Shown here in pieces: positions 34,391 through 47,100 of a stretch of 64,000 nt of DNA. Position 1 is the first letter of the stretch. Every line of letters begins with the position of its first letter. Origin of the DNA: Morella rubra (Eukaryota; Streptophyta; Magnoliopsida; Fagales; Myricaceae); NCBI GenBank assembly GCA_003952965.2, contig RXIC02000154.1:1-64000 (forward strand), read 5' to 3'. The notes beneath the pieces were generated by a model. The model was not told the DNA's origin. It worked only from the letters and a program-made list of their open reading frames with translations, and did not search any database. A program made the translations under genes and the position numbers.

Positions 34391-36125
34391 AGCTGTAAAA
34401 CCAAAGCTATGGACAAAGAAACTGATAGCTATCTTCTCGTCTCTGTCTCTGCACTTAGTTGTAGCTGACGTGAACTAATTTGCATCAACCAATTTTAAAT
34501 GTCACCATACAACGCTTCATAGAGAGAGAAAAAGAGGTCATCTGGTGGTTCCGCTATCGATAATGCGCCACCAAGGCTGGAGCGGAGAGTGGACAGAAAG
34601 GAGTTAGACTAATGTTATTGGAACTGAAAAACCATGTTTGTTTCAACTGGGAACTCTCTCGCTCGTCAAATCGCTGGCTGTGTTAGAACGCGTGAATTCA
34701 AATAGATGGGATTTTTGTTTTCTATATCCGTTGGGCAGCAACGGCTACTTTTTCTTTTCGTTTTTTTGGACTTCCGAAAATCAAGCGGTCTTGAATTCTT
34801 TTTTCTCGTGGCCAATCGGTTTAAAAGTATGTTGTAAGTGTGGGCTTAAGTCCACCATCTTATTCAAAAGATTGATGGGCTCAAGTTCTTCGGCTCTGAC
34901 TGTCACCTTGATCCAGCCCTCGCTTATAGGAGTCAACTTCATTAAAATATAATTTGGAAGAGCCTAATAACACATCTTAAAGAAGAAGAATTTTTGGCCT
35001 AAGAAGATGAGAAATAATGAGTTGAAGTACTTCTTCTATTTACTCAAAAATTTATTGGATTTCAAGAATTATTGAACGTAGAATTATTTTTCACATTTTA
35101 ATTGAAAAAATAATTCAAATAAAGTATAATAATGGCATCTTTTATTTTTTGAAAATAAATAATATTTGGAGGCATACTAAATAGAAATAGTGGATAAAAC
35201 ACAGCAAGAAAGGAAGTGAATTATACCAGTATAAAATTCCTTCTAGTCTAATGATTTAACAATATTTAGCACTTGTTATTTTTTGTCTTTTGGCCTTTTT
35301 ATTTTAATTAATTTAAGACTATTTTTTAGGGAGCTTTGATTGTTGATTCCGCTTATCCCCTTCTACTATTATTAGGCCTCCCGCCTTATAAAAATGTTTA
35401 TGGCAGAAAATTTGAATTATAGATTATTTTTCATGTGGGTAAGAAGAAACTCAACGGTGAGATGTTATGGTTTGGCAGGACACGTGGCACGTGATGATTA
35501 GTATTAAAGTGAACTCTATTTAATGCATCAACCTTTACAATTATTAAAATGGATAAAGATAGAGAAAATGATAAATTTTAATGAAAACATGAACATAAGA
35601 ACTTAAATGTATCTTTTGTTACTCCACGGACTTATAAAAATAACTTTTTAATAGAGATTGTACCTTTCAATTAAATATTTATCATAATATTAGGGAATTT
35701 CGTAATTTAAGGTTCAAAAATGATAATTTAGAGATATATTTAGAAGTGGATAACACTGTTATCATAACAGTTTCCCAGAGGAAAATAATATCTCGTGTCA
35801 GTGTGTTTTCGAACAAATCATTAGAAGAAGGCGAAACTTGTCGTTTTCTTCGAATTAAGATACAGTTTTTTTTCTCAATATTTTGTAAAAATTTTTAACA
35901 AAATAAATACGTTTCAAAATTTTTAACTTTTACCCCTACACACTTTATCTTTTACACACTCTAATCAATTTTAATAAAATAAAAATTCAAATTTTAAAAA
36001 TATTTCTTAAACAAACAGCCCTAAGTCCAGGCTCACGGTGAACTTTACTTCACTTCTCACTTAATCGAGTGGCCTTCACTAGAGATTCTCTTCACCTTAA
36101 TCCCGTTTATGCAACGTCCATCACC
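34391..36125. promoter_or_regulatory. Divergent intergenic region between ZDS copy C and DRT102 copy A
   Basis: ZDS-C reads left and DRT102-A reads right, 1.7 kb apart start to start. The ZDS-proximal half (34,391-35,330) is conserved upstream of copy 1 and copy A. The DRT102-proximal half (35,335-36,125) is nearly identical to 48,745-49,561. About 200 bp (34,790-34,990) is partly unique to this copy. The region contains the tandem G-box at 35,481 and a short 5' leader with CATCACC before the DRT102 ATG. I see no other gene. Confidence 0.65.
35481..35493. promoter_or_regulatory. Tandem double G-box CACGTGGCACGTG (copy A side)
   Basis: Two perfect CACGTG hexamers are separated by one G. G-boxes are bound by bHLH (PIF) and bZIP (HY5) factors, and light control of carotenoid genes through such sites is established for other genes of the pathway. 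The pair is 633 bp upstream of the DRT102-A ATG and about 1.1 kb upstream of the ZDS-C ATG. Function here is inferred. Confidence 0.6.
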
Positions 36126-37070
36126 ATGGCCGAGAATAACACCACCACCACCGCCCGCCCTCTCAAAGTCATAGCTGGAGCCGACGCCTTCGGTTGCCCC
36201 CTCAAGGACACCCTCGTCTCCTACCTTCGCTCCCTCAATATCGACGTCGAGGATCTTGGCACCTCCTCCTACTACTCCATCGGCGCGGAGGTTGGTCGCC
36301 GCGTCTCCTCTTCCTCTGCCACACCCGCCCCCACCGAAACCCGCGGCCTTGTGTCATGCGGCACCGGCGCTGGCGTCGCTATGTTCGCCAACAAATACCC
36401 CAGCGTCTTCGCCGCTCTCTGCCTCACTCCCGACGACGCCCTTAACTCTCGCTCCATCAACAACTCCAATGTCCTGGCCGTCGCAGGCTTGTCCACCTCC
36501 CCCGACTCCGCCATCGAGATCGTCAATACCTGGCTCAACACCCCCTTCAAGTCCCCTTGCCCCGCCTCCGGCTCCAAACCGTGGCCAGATGATATCCAGT
36601 CCTTCCTCGACAGCTCTCTCACCGAAATGCCCAAGATTGGATCCCAATCCGGTAACGATTCTGACTCAAGTGCGACCTGCGCGATATGTTGTCTGGTGAA
36701 AAACAGGGAGTTGAACCCAATCGACTTGATTCCTGGCGGGTCAATGAAGATCCTAAGGGAGAGTCCGACCTCGGCAATAGTGAGGTTCAAGGCCGGGAGT
36801 GTTGAGCCGGCTCACCACCATACCTTCGGGCACGACCTGATGGTACTGGAGGGCAGGAAGAGCGTGTGGAATTTGACCAAGAGGGAGAGGTACGATTTGG
36901 TTGTTGGGGATTATTTGTTTACCCCGGCTGGGGATGTGCATAGAGTGAAGTATTATGAAGATACGGAGTTTTTCATCAAGTGGGATGGCAAGTGGGATCT
37001 TTTCTTCGACGAGGAACTTGAGGCTGCCAAGACCGCTATTGAGAAGGAGTTGGAGAATGTGTCTGCGTGA
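36126..37070 (+). CDS. DRT102: DRT102-like protein, RpiB/LacA/B isomerase domain plus cupin (copy A)
   Basis: Single open exon of 314 codons, close to the 313 residues of Arabidopsis DRT102. I start at ATG 36,126 (context CACCATGGCC); the frame is open 57 bases further upstream but has no ATG there. Residues 13-140 are RpiB/LacB-like: VIAGADAFG at 15-23, GLVSCGTGAGVAMFANK at 74-90 with the Cys of the RpiB CGTG motif at 78, and NNSNVLAVAG at 112-121. Residues 215-295 are a cupin: AHHHTFGHD at 229-237, a Glu at 242, and GDYLFTPAGDVHRV at 261-274, keeping the metal-binding His set. A Ser/Asp linker (172-183) joins them. The Arabidopsis gene was isolated by partial rescue of DNA-repair-deficient bacteria; the true reaction is unknown. 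No plastid transit peptide is obvious. It converges on ZDS-A. Confidence 0.93.
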   Translation: MAENNTTTTARPLKVIAGADAFGCPLKDTLVSYLRSLNIDVEDLGTSSYYSIGAEVGRRVSSSSATPAPTETRGLVSCGTGAGVAMFANKYPSVFAALCLTPDDALNSRSINNSNVLAVAGLSTSPDSAIEIVNTWLNTPFKSPCPASGSKPWPDDIQSFLDSSLTEMPKIGSQSGNDSDSSATCAICCLVKNRELNPIDLIPGGSMKILRESPTSAIVRFKAGSVEPAHHHTFGHDLMVLEGRKSVWNLTKRERYDLVVGDYLFTPAGDVHRVKYYEDTEFFIKWDGKWDLFFDEELEAAKTAIEKELENVSA

Positions 37071-39997
37071 AGAACAAACCAAACATGTGTTGGATGATAG
37101 TCGTTGTCGGTTTGATGTTTTGCCTTTTTGGTCGAAGATGTTTATGGGATCGAGTACTGTGCTATTAAGGAGGGAATGGGGATCACGTTGTGGGTCTTTG
37201 CAATAAGACATGTATAGTAAACCGCTTCTTTTCGTGAAATGCAATGTTGGTTTTTGTTAATGTTGTATTGTTCCTTTTGATATGACCAATGACACTGTTT
37301 TGGTGGGATGAGCATGTTGCTACTGTTTTGGTGTTACAATACTCGCATTATAATTTTGTTGAATATGAAAAAGCTAGATGTTCTTTTGGTTGCTAATGAG
37401 GTTTTCAAGTTTAAAAAAAGTTGTTCAAGTTGATGGTTGTGAGGAAGCTTGACGCTAAGAACCCAACCATGTCTAGACATATGAGTTCTTTTTTTGGTCA
37501 GTCCGGATGATTGTGTATATGGTTATGCTCAAGTTTGGCTGTCAGAATCTCTTTGTGCGATAGAAGTGTTCTCTTCCGTATCTATAGGTTATCTCCCTGG
37601 TTCAATGGTCCATAAGAATCCCTGTAACCAAACTACTTGTTACGAAGCATGTCGATCATTGCTATGAATGCACTCACCTCTGTTGAGATGGTGCGACAAT
37701 TCACCTTTGTTCAAGATTGTTGGGCCGCCTTAACAAAGCTTGTTCAGATCTGGGGCTATGCTCTGGCTTGAGAGTAAATCTAATGGAAAGGAAAGTTTAG
37801 GTCCATTCATTCAGAGATGAAGTGATATATGTTTGTTTATCCTAAGTCACAGAGGACCATAATGGAGAAGATGAAGTATACGCCAATCGAACTTACATTT
37901 TTCTTTTCTACTCCTTTCTCCATCTTAAACATCCTACCAATGGACTTCATCCTTTTCATTATATTCTGCTCTCTCTTACTTTGTCTCTCCTTCTCATTCC
38001 CTCTTACTCTCATCTTTCCTTTCCGTTTCTTTTCTTGTTGTAATCTCCCTGAACCTATGTTGACAGAATCAGAACAAGATGTTGTGGCCTGAGCTATGTG
38101 CGTTGTTTTTAAAAGTTGGACCAAGCCTTGAACATTGATGTTTTCAGAAATAGCATGGGGGCTTAGATCATGTCATTCAGTTAGCTTTGTTTTGTCTACA
38201 TCAAGTTGATTAGGGTAGTGATTCTAAATAAGTATGTTGACTAATCAGGTTTCCGCATTTGAAAAGTTGGTACTGTATTTTGATACAAACGAAGCAATAC
38301 TTTGAGATTGTTCTTCCTGGTTTGCTGAGCTTACTAGTGGAGATGAGGTGGATCTTTGATCTGCTTATGTGTTTTTTATTGTGTGCCTTGTTTTATCCAT
38401 TCATATTACCAAACCTAGCCTAGCCCTCGTCAATCACACTAAAGCAGAGCACCCAACTGTGGTAATCACCCTAAGGGTTAGTCAATCATGCTGGAGACAT
38501 GTTTAATGACAAAATTGCTGTAGGAATGGAGAACTTCCAATACTGCAGATGACTCGATGGTTTGCTGGTATGCTTGATGCACACAGTTGTGGCAAGTTGT
38601 AAGAAGGAACTGTTTTTGGTCTGTGTGAGTTTGTTATCTTGTAAAAACCATTCTGGTCCTTGTGGAAGGATTTGGATTTGATTTCAATGGTTGAGATGTC
38701 TTCTCGAATTTTGATATTCTCCATTGAAGGATGAGGGCATTTCATGGATTTAAAGTAACTTGCAGTCCTGTTCAAAGGTGAAATTTCGAAGCTGCGTCCA
38801 GCTTACTGGTGATTTGGAGGTGGGGAACTGTTATTTTGCCGATGAAGCACTCCTCGCAAAACAATCTTTATCAGTCTACACAAATGCTTAAGTACTTGGC
38901 CAATCTGGATGTAAGATGTAAGATGTGAAAGATCCTTGGCTACATCTTCTGGTCGGCATATTGCCTACCCTATTCCGTCATGGACTCCATTTCAGCATCA
39001 CCGACCTTGTTATCAGTCACCGAGGTTCTTGATCCACATCCTCGGAAATATAGAGGACTTGGTGGTAGATTTTCTTTGATCCCCAACTTTGTAAGGTAAT
39101 ACTATCAAGTCTTATTTCCTTTCTTGACTTTCTGGATGGAGTAATTTCAGAACAGTATACTTCTTGCCAATAGTTTTCAAGACAGCATATCTTTGTCCAT
39201 GTCTAGACTTTTCTCTATTTCCTTAGTAGCTTAAAAGGATTAGTCTCGCAGTCACTCAGAAAAGGAATTCAGATTACTAGAAAATGGGTGTTCAACTGTT
39301 AACTATTTGACTAACTATAAGCAAGGTCAACTTACCTTATAAATGGTTGGCGATCATGTGGAAACGGGTTGTGCTTTCTCACATTCAAAGGAAAGATGGT
39401 TATGAGAACGGTAAATACGATCCTCTTCTCCGAGTTGTGGGGGCACACAGTTGATCTCTTTCTTTTTTTTCTTTTTTTGCTAAGTTACACGCGTTCATTT
39501 AGTCTGTCTCGAAGCCATGATCACACAATCTTCCTATTTGATTGAGTGAACGACATATCTTCAGTTATATGTCATTGGCCCTTTGGTGTCGCCCTTCTCA
39601 CGTATGGGACTCGCCTCCTGTTGCTTCACATTTTACCTTCCCAAACCACCTTCTGCACATGGGATGACAACTCCGCTTTCACTTTGTCTTCGTTTTGTAA
39701 GGTTCAACTTATAATGCAGGAAGTAGCAATTAGTGCTTTATTCGATTTGTTTACCTCAGTTTTTTATTTATGTGAATAATTTGTATAACTTAGACCTTAG
39801 AAGTGGCTCGAGTTTTGTTTCCAAAAGCAGTAAGGGCAGTTTTTTTTTTTGTTCATCATTCAATTGATATTCAATGTCTCATGCTTTATATATACATATA
39901 ATTGCCCCATGTGAGCAAACGTTCTCCAGTGCAAACTCCCATCTGGCCGCCACAATTTGGGGAGTTCTCTTAGTACACAAAAGTAGATGACAAGGTA
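37071..39997. other. Intergenic between DRT102-A and ZDS-A 3' end
   Basis: The first 200 bases are probably the DRT102 3' UTR. The rest has short ORFs of 75-95 codons that recur identically in unit B only because of the duplication; none resembles a known protein and codon patterns are not gene-like. I see no transposon ends. Confidence 0.5.
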
Positions 39998-40417
39998 TTA
40001 CACTAGGCTCAACTCATCACTAATGTTTGCATCTCTCCTTTGTCCTTGCGATTCAATAGCAGCAAGCTTTTTCCGCAATGCAACCAACTCTTCTCCAGCA
40101 TCACATATACAGGCAGACGCTTGCCTGCCAGATAAAGTTGCCCCCTCCATGCTGTCTATGTAATCCTGTACAAGTTAGAACCATTTAGCAGAACTTTCTT
40201 AAATCACTTTTCTTCAGCGATGATCAGCTGCCACATGTAATATGAATTTTGGGTTCACGAAGAAATTATTGATCAGTTACTATAAGAACAATAAACAGTT
40301 AAGGTAAGACATTATTGTAGTCAGTATCTAAGTGAGTACACGTAGTTATTGACCACGGAGTTCCATTGAAGGGAGAAAGCTTAATTTTGGTTTGTCACAA
40401 AGTGAAGTGATTGACAC

Positions 40418-40904
40418 TGTAATGACCCAAGGGGAGCCACCAGCCACATCTACACTTTGACTTCAAAATGATAGTTAGGGTTGCTTTTTGAAGCCCTTGA
40501 AAATTATTATAAGTCTTAGTTCAACCTAGGAAGGCCTTAATATGGAATTGATTCTTATAGAACTTATCTTTTATTATTTCTCTTCTTCCACTCCATATGG
40601 GATTCGGGGTATCACAATCCATCCCCCCCTCCTCCTCCCTAAATCATTGACATCTTCATCAAGGCCAACCAAGCCCACATTGATAGTTACTAAGGCTGCT
40701 CTAATACCGTTTATAACTACTTAAGGAAGCGCTGGCCACATCTACGTTTGACTTCAAAAAAACTAGTCAAGGCTACTTTTTGAATCCCCTTAGAATCATT
40801 ATAAGTCTTAGTTCAACCTAGTAAAGTTTCAATGTGAGACTTAACCCTTATAAAACTCATCTCTCATTCCTTCTCTTCTCCCACTCCATATGGCATTGAT
40901 CACA
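40418..40904 (-). mobile_element. TRIM (miniature LTR element) in ZDS-A intron 13
   Basis: Two LTR-like repeats of about 195 bp (40,418-40,616 and 40,711-40,904) share GCCACATCTAC, TTATAAGTCTTAGTTCAACC and CCACTCCATATGG. They flank a 94-bp core with a pyrimidine tract CCCCCCCTCCTCC (a polypurine tract on the minus strand) and GCTCTAATACC, a mutated Met-tRNA primer-binding site. A perfect 5-bp duplication GACAC (40,413-40,417 and 40,905-40,909) brackets it. There is no coding capacity. Confidence 0.85.
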
Positions 40905-43898
40905 GACACCACCCTCGAAGGATTGTTCAAATATGTTATGAACATGTTAGTAAATACTAATGAGACATTGTGAACCAGTCACCAGCCACGTTTGGGGAAA
41001 GAATCGCATAAGTATATCTTAGCTCAGAAGAGCTGCTCTTACATCAACATATGGATAATATGAGCCCGTGAACATATTTGAAAATTCAGGAGAAACAAAG
41101 GAAATACAATTGGAACATGTCTTCTTATACAATAATTATCTCATCAATAAGTTATTTGTCTAGAATTTTTTAAACAGTTAAAAACTATAATGAATTGCCT
41201 TCACGTTGGAAAGGACAGATGCAAAAAAGGGAGGTGCATCATCCAAACATGAAAGAATCAGTCACCAAAAAAAGTAGCAATATGAGACTGCTATGCTGAC
41301 AGAGATACTAGCATAAATGTTCTACACCATTATATGCATGTAACAGCCAAGCATCGTACAAGAGATTAGGGGCTAAAAAAGTTACCTGTTTTGTATATGA
41401 GCCAGCAAGGAAGAAATTTTGTACGGGGGTCTTCTGATCAGGTCTAAATGGATCTTTACCAGGTGCCTCACGATATAGAGATTGTCCAATTTTGACAACA
41501 GATGACCAAGTAACGTCTAAGCCTTGAGATGATGGGAATAAAACAAAAACCTGATAACAAAGGCACCAATGAGGAAATAACAAGGCAATATATATTTCCT
41601 TCTTTTTATGGTAAATCCAACTAAAAAGAGGATGCAAAATGCTCTGCTTGTGATAGGGCTTTAGATCATGCATGTGTAGCCAGAAGCTCCGCGAGGTCCA
41701 TTACAATACAAAGAGACCAAGTATAGGTTCTAACACCGATTCTATTTTCTTGGTATCCACATGAAAGAAAAAAAAAGAAAAGAAGAAGAGAATCACTGCT
41801 AACGTTCTAACTGTGCCACATACTCTATGTTACTGAGTTGTCCATGTTGCTCAATCAAGAAGAAGTCTTCTCCAGTGTTCAATTCAAGATTACAGACATC
41901 AGAAGCTTTTAATTGGATTGAAAGCACACAAACCAGAGCCAACGTCAACATGTCCATGCATGTGTGCATATCTTTTATGGACAAGCATTCGTGAAGAAAG
42001 ATTCTCTAAAGTAAAACATGGCATAAGTTTTGAAGCTTGTTTCTTGTTAGGGGGCCATTGCATTCTCTCCCTCATGTATTGTTGTACCAATTTGCTTCCT
42101 TTCTTACTTAATAGGCAAAAAAAGAACATAATTCCAAAAAATGAATACTGAAAAAAAGCTGCCCTGAGTTTTCTTTCAAGTGCCAGTGAAGTTACTTGAA
42201 AAACAAGAGTCGTCTTCTTAGAAGGTACCAACCTGCTTAGCCACTCTTGCTATGATTTCATCATTTGGCAAGGGCATGTATGGGTCACCTGGTGTCAGAA
42301 CACATCTGCAGTACAGGAATTGCTTTTTTGACTTAGTTGAATAAAAAAGGAAACACCACTTAGAAAATAAAAGCATGAGAAGAGAAGATTAATTTCAAAT
42401 TGCAAGCAGCAAAAAAGTTTTAAAACTAATTATCAGGACCATAGTAGTTTCATTTTCCAATCACTAATAGAACATATCCCTAAATTTATGCAAGTATGTG
42501 AGATTTCAGCATTATGATACAGAAACGAAGGGAAAGGAATAACACACACAGATCATTGCAGAACATGCCCAACCATAGGATTCTGATGAAGATGAAAATA
42601 TCAAGCAGAAGGAAAGCAAAACAACACACATTTTTAGGCCTGTTTCATGTCTTCTGTTCCAAAAGCCTCTTTTCCTCTTTAACACTTAATCTTTGTACCG
42701 AACCCCTTACTCATTTCTCAGAAACTTGAATGCATTAAACTTGTTTTCTTCCACATTCCTTTCTAATCAATCATTCGGGAAATAATTGAAACATAAAATG
42801 GAAATGGTAGAACTTGCACTCAAAGGGGTTTACAGATTTGCATATTCTTTGGCATATAGAAAAAATAGCGGAAGATATATAAACAGAAATCAGAAGATTC
42901 ACAACTAAAAGAGAGAGAGAGAGAGAAAAAAAAAAAAAACAGAACAAAAACTTATCAGACAACAATCTACCAAACGTCATGTTCTGACAAATATGAAATT
43001 AGGTCATGTAGTTGAGTGGTTAAAGAAAATCTCGGTCTAAAAGCAAATAAAAGTACAAGCAAGAAAGTAGGAAACAGATCATGAGAACAGAAAACCCCTG
43101 AGATCATCATATTGACACTGGTGCAAAAACTAAACTGGTAGTGGTAGCAGAATTGGTTGAGAATGATGTAGGTTGAAAGAGCCGAAGGGTCTGATCAGCA
43201 TACCAAATATCACTAGTTTGGTCCCAAGGATGAACAGACATACGAAGAAACGCAGACACAAAACAAAACCTCATCATTGCATTAGTATACACATGAAAGG
43301 CTGTAATAATCATGAATTATTACTACCCTAGCGACTAGAAGCATGTGTTGGGAGATCGATACTGCCACAAAATGATCACGATAAGAACATTTTCCTTACT
43401 GGAGTAATGAACCTTGTCCCTCAGTATAGTAATCTTCTGGAGATGTAAGTGCTAGGTCTGCAAAGCAAGAGAAATCTGCATCTGGAGTGTAAAGAAGGTC
43501 ATCTAACCCTGCAGCTTGCCTCAATTGCCTACCATCCAGACAGTAACATTCATGAAGTTGTAAAGCAAAAAAGCCTCAGGCTTCCAGAAGTGAAATGGAA
43601 ACAGATTTTGCTGTGATCCTAACAGCAAAAAAGCATCCCACTGCTCTAAGCCAACAAATGGTGTAGATGAGATAATTACCTTGACCGTTCTAGATCCTGT
43701 AACTCTGTGACCCAACCACTGTATCTTAGTTGCACTGTCACAACAGGCACTCCAACTAGTTCATAAACATTATTGAAAAATTCCAATTCCCTCCACGGGG
43801 CTGGAAGCAATCTTTTTATTCCAGGGACATCACATGCTGCCATCAAAAGAGTAGCCCAGGCATTACATAACATTCACCTGGCATAAATAATTAAATAA

Positions 43899-44142
43899 AG
43901 GTTTAACCCATTTAGTCCCTAAGTTTTGACCCATAACAAATCAAATTGATCATAAAGAGTTTGAATTTTTATCAAACAAGTGTGTAATTCAAATTCCAAT
44001 CATAAGTTCACACGTGTCACCTAAAACTAAAATTATGTGACTTACAATTTTTTAAGTTTTTTTTTTTTTTTTTTTTTAAAAAAAAACAAACAAATTATTT
44101 TAAAAAAAAAATAAAAAATTAGCAAAAAATTATAAGTCACAT
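43899..44142. mobile_element. Truncated foldback MITE in ZDS-A intron 9
   Basis: It matches the left and central part of the complete element at 57,361-57,878 of unit B, including CCATTTAGTCCCTAAGTTTTGACC and CACGTGTCACCTAAAACTA. The right half is missing and the joint runs into a scrambled exon 9 (TTGCTTACTAGTCAGCCTGAG at about 44,155-44,175, and CATCAGCCTTCACA displaced to 44,219). Confidence 0.7.
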
Positions 44143-47100
44143 GCTTTCCTAATTTGCTTACTAGTCAGCCTGAGATAAGTACTTAGCAATAAACACTGAA
44201 TCTGATGAGATCATTAAGCATCAGCCTTCACACACTTAAGATTGTTTTGTATCCCCAAACTGCTACTTGTTTTGTAATTACAAACTCTATCAACATCGTA
44301 ATGTTGCATCCCCAAACTACAAAAAAGTTGCAATGTACGCCTTTGAAATTAAATGTCCATAGTGTCCCTACCAAAATAAAAATGTTCAGAGCAATTTCAC
44401 ATATGTTATCTCTTCTTTTTTATAGAGACAGTTTAGACATTCAAATCCAAGAGCATGCACATTATCGTCTTTTCATAGTTTGAGAATGCAACACGACAGA
44501 ACTCATAGTTTGAAGTACAAATTAAATTTGGGTGGTAGTTCGAGGTACAAAGTATAGTTTACCCCAAACATAACTACCAGACTTGTACTGGACAAGGAAG
44601 CAACTCAATAGGAATAGTTGAATATGCATGAATAGCAAGAAGACTTCTAAAAGCTTCTAAGGAACAAGATGAGAAGCAGATCACCTTAGACATTGCAAGT
44701 CCTGTAACAAACATATCTCCATCAGGGGATTCATCATACAGTATAGGAAGAAATCAATATCGGAGAAAATAAATTAGGATGCTCCAGATTATTTTGGGTA
44801 GTCTTCTTAAAATTGACCCATTATTTTTTTAATTAGAGTGTTCACCACACCTCAGTATCCACTTTAGATAATCTGTGGCTTGCCTTAATTTATAGTATCA
44901 TATTAAGTTTTATGATGAGGTGACAAGATCGCAATAATTTAATTAAAACAATAATTAAGAATCTCACCACTCCACCTTCATACCTTTAAACAACTAGAAG
45001 ATCGCACTCAACTAGAAAACAAAACACAAACAATGAAACATTACCCCATCCTAGTCATGTAGAAGTCTTATACTTCGTAAATAGTACCTTCCACCTTTGT
45101 CTGTGATATACTTTCTGATTGGACCACTCAAGTAAACATCTGGAGAACCCTTGAGCATGTGTAGAAGGGAAGCCTCTGTCTTAGTGGTAAACAATGAGAA
45201 TATAGTGAGCATGCAACGGGCACTGATATTATCGCAATCAATAAACCCAAGGCATAGGCAATAGGATCCCACATTCGCTGAATACTCATGCGTGTGCCAC
45301 CTTTCGATAAGAACCAATCAGAGAAGCTGATGTAGTATAATAAAATCAATAAATTGTTCAAACTCATAGAACCATATTAAAGAAACACAAATACACAAAA
45401 TGTGAGAGTCAAAAAGATCAAGCCACAGAAGACACTTAAGTTCATTGAATAATCACGAAAGGAAATATAATATCATCTACCCTTCTTCAAACTGTGGAAA
45501 ATTCCACACCCATCCCAAACTTCTCCTTTCAAGAAACTGGGAGAAAAAAAAAAAAAGAGAATAAAGCAAACCCCAAAAAGAAAAGCACCACAGAACTACG
45601 AATTTTGTTTTCAGATCCCCACCGAAGAGTGTTGGTCAAATCATATAGAAAGATGTAAAGGATGTTACTTCTCCTCAGATGCGTCTGGTTGAGCATGTGT
45701 AGTTTGCGGGCATAGGGTGTCCGTTAGTAACCCAAAACGGAAAAAATGGAAAAAGTGGAACTCTTCTGATAGATGACAAGAAGGAAATGACACTCATATA
45801 ACAAGATGATAGAACACCACTCGTACACTGTCTAAATTCCTTATGTCCTGCAATGCACCATCTGGATCAATAAGAGCCCTCACAACTGGACTTAGGGCAA
45901 GAGCCACAGCATTCCTTGCTTTATCATAAGTCTGAAGATTTACAACATTCAGAAAAGTAGGTCAGTAAGAATTCCAAAGCAGGAAGAAGCTTCTTTAACC
46001 TTATCAGCATTGCAAAAGGAGATCTGCTAATAATTACATCACAATATCTCTGCATTCCTGCCTTCTTTTTTCTTTTGACAGCCTCACAAAATGTGAAAGC
46101 TAACTTAGACAGAATGAAACTTGAAATACCATAAATATCACTAAGAACTGGAAACCATATCTGCAAATGATAGCAGATGGTCATGGCCTTAAGATATGGG
46201 GCAACAAAGGCAGTATGAATGGCTCAGTAAGCACCACCTGAAGCTGATTTGTAGATAAAAATGCACGAATTCCATGTAATGGCGCTCCAATTGGAAATCT
46301 AAAATCCAGTTCTGCAGTTGAAAGTTGAGTATAAAACATTTATGCTACACATCCTTCTAGACTGATCGTGACCAAAACAATTTGCAACTAGAAAACAAGA
46401 CTTTAAAAATAACAACAATAAGCAAGATTTTACTTGAGAACAAGCATTAGACCATACCGCCGATTTGACCCCCTTTGTTTACAAAAGTGTGAGTATGATC
46501 CTTTACAAGTAGATTGTTATCTGCACCAACCTACATTCAAATAGAGATATAAGAAAATTTGTCAAGCAAGATAGATAAAAGCCCTTTTCCTAAAGAAAGA
46601 AGCCAGTATTTTTAATTAGTATTCAGAAGATTTGCAAGACATTGATATAAGGAAGCAGATAAGCTGGGAAAGAGCATGGTATGCACAAATCTGAATCAGC
46701 GATCACATCTCAAAACAGCTTACAACTTCTTATGTCTACAACGAAAGTTCTGTTCACCTTTTTCATTAAACGGAAAAGATTGTTGTAACAGCCGAAGAAA
46801 ACATGCAATCCCATCTCAATGTGGTTCCCATGTTTGTCGACAAAAGAACCCACTTTTCCACCAATAAAAGACCTTGACTCGTATATATCCACCTGAAAGA
46901 ACAAATGCAGGCATGTAACTAACTTGCCTTTTCCCCATCTTACTAATAATAATGAAGGGGCAGGCAATCAGTCAAAGGTATTCCCAAGTCAGAATTCCGG
47001 CAAACACCAAGAAGTATCCATTCTTAACATGAGGGATAACCATTAAAATGACAGAAGCTAGAATACTCTGAAGTATATTTCCGCTTGTAATTACTCAGCA

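Noticed and set aside
36069-36125. Upstream extension of DRT102 (and 49,505-49,561) as an N-terminal segment
   Set aside because: The frame is open but begins at GTG, not ATG; the first ATG with a good context is 36,126 and gives the expected 314-residue length.
36272-36790. 172-codon antisense ORF (and its twin at 49,708-50,226), plus overlapping proline-rich frames
   Set aside because: These are shadows of the high-GC DRT102 coding strand; the sense frame has clear domain matches.
37585-37620. Possible tRNA-like GGTTCAATGGTCC segment
   Set aside because: No cloverleaf pairing or acceptor stem around it.
37829-38124. Leu/Phe/Ser-rich 87-codon ORF and its antisense, repeated at 51,267-51,562
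   Set aside because: It recurs only through the tandem duplication; low-complexity pyrimidine-rich sequence with no homologue that I recognise.
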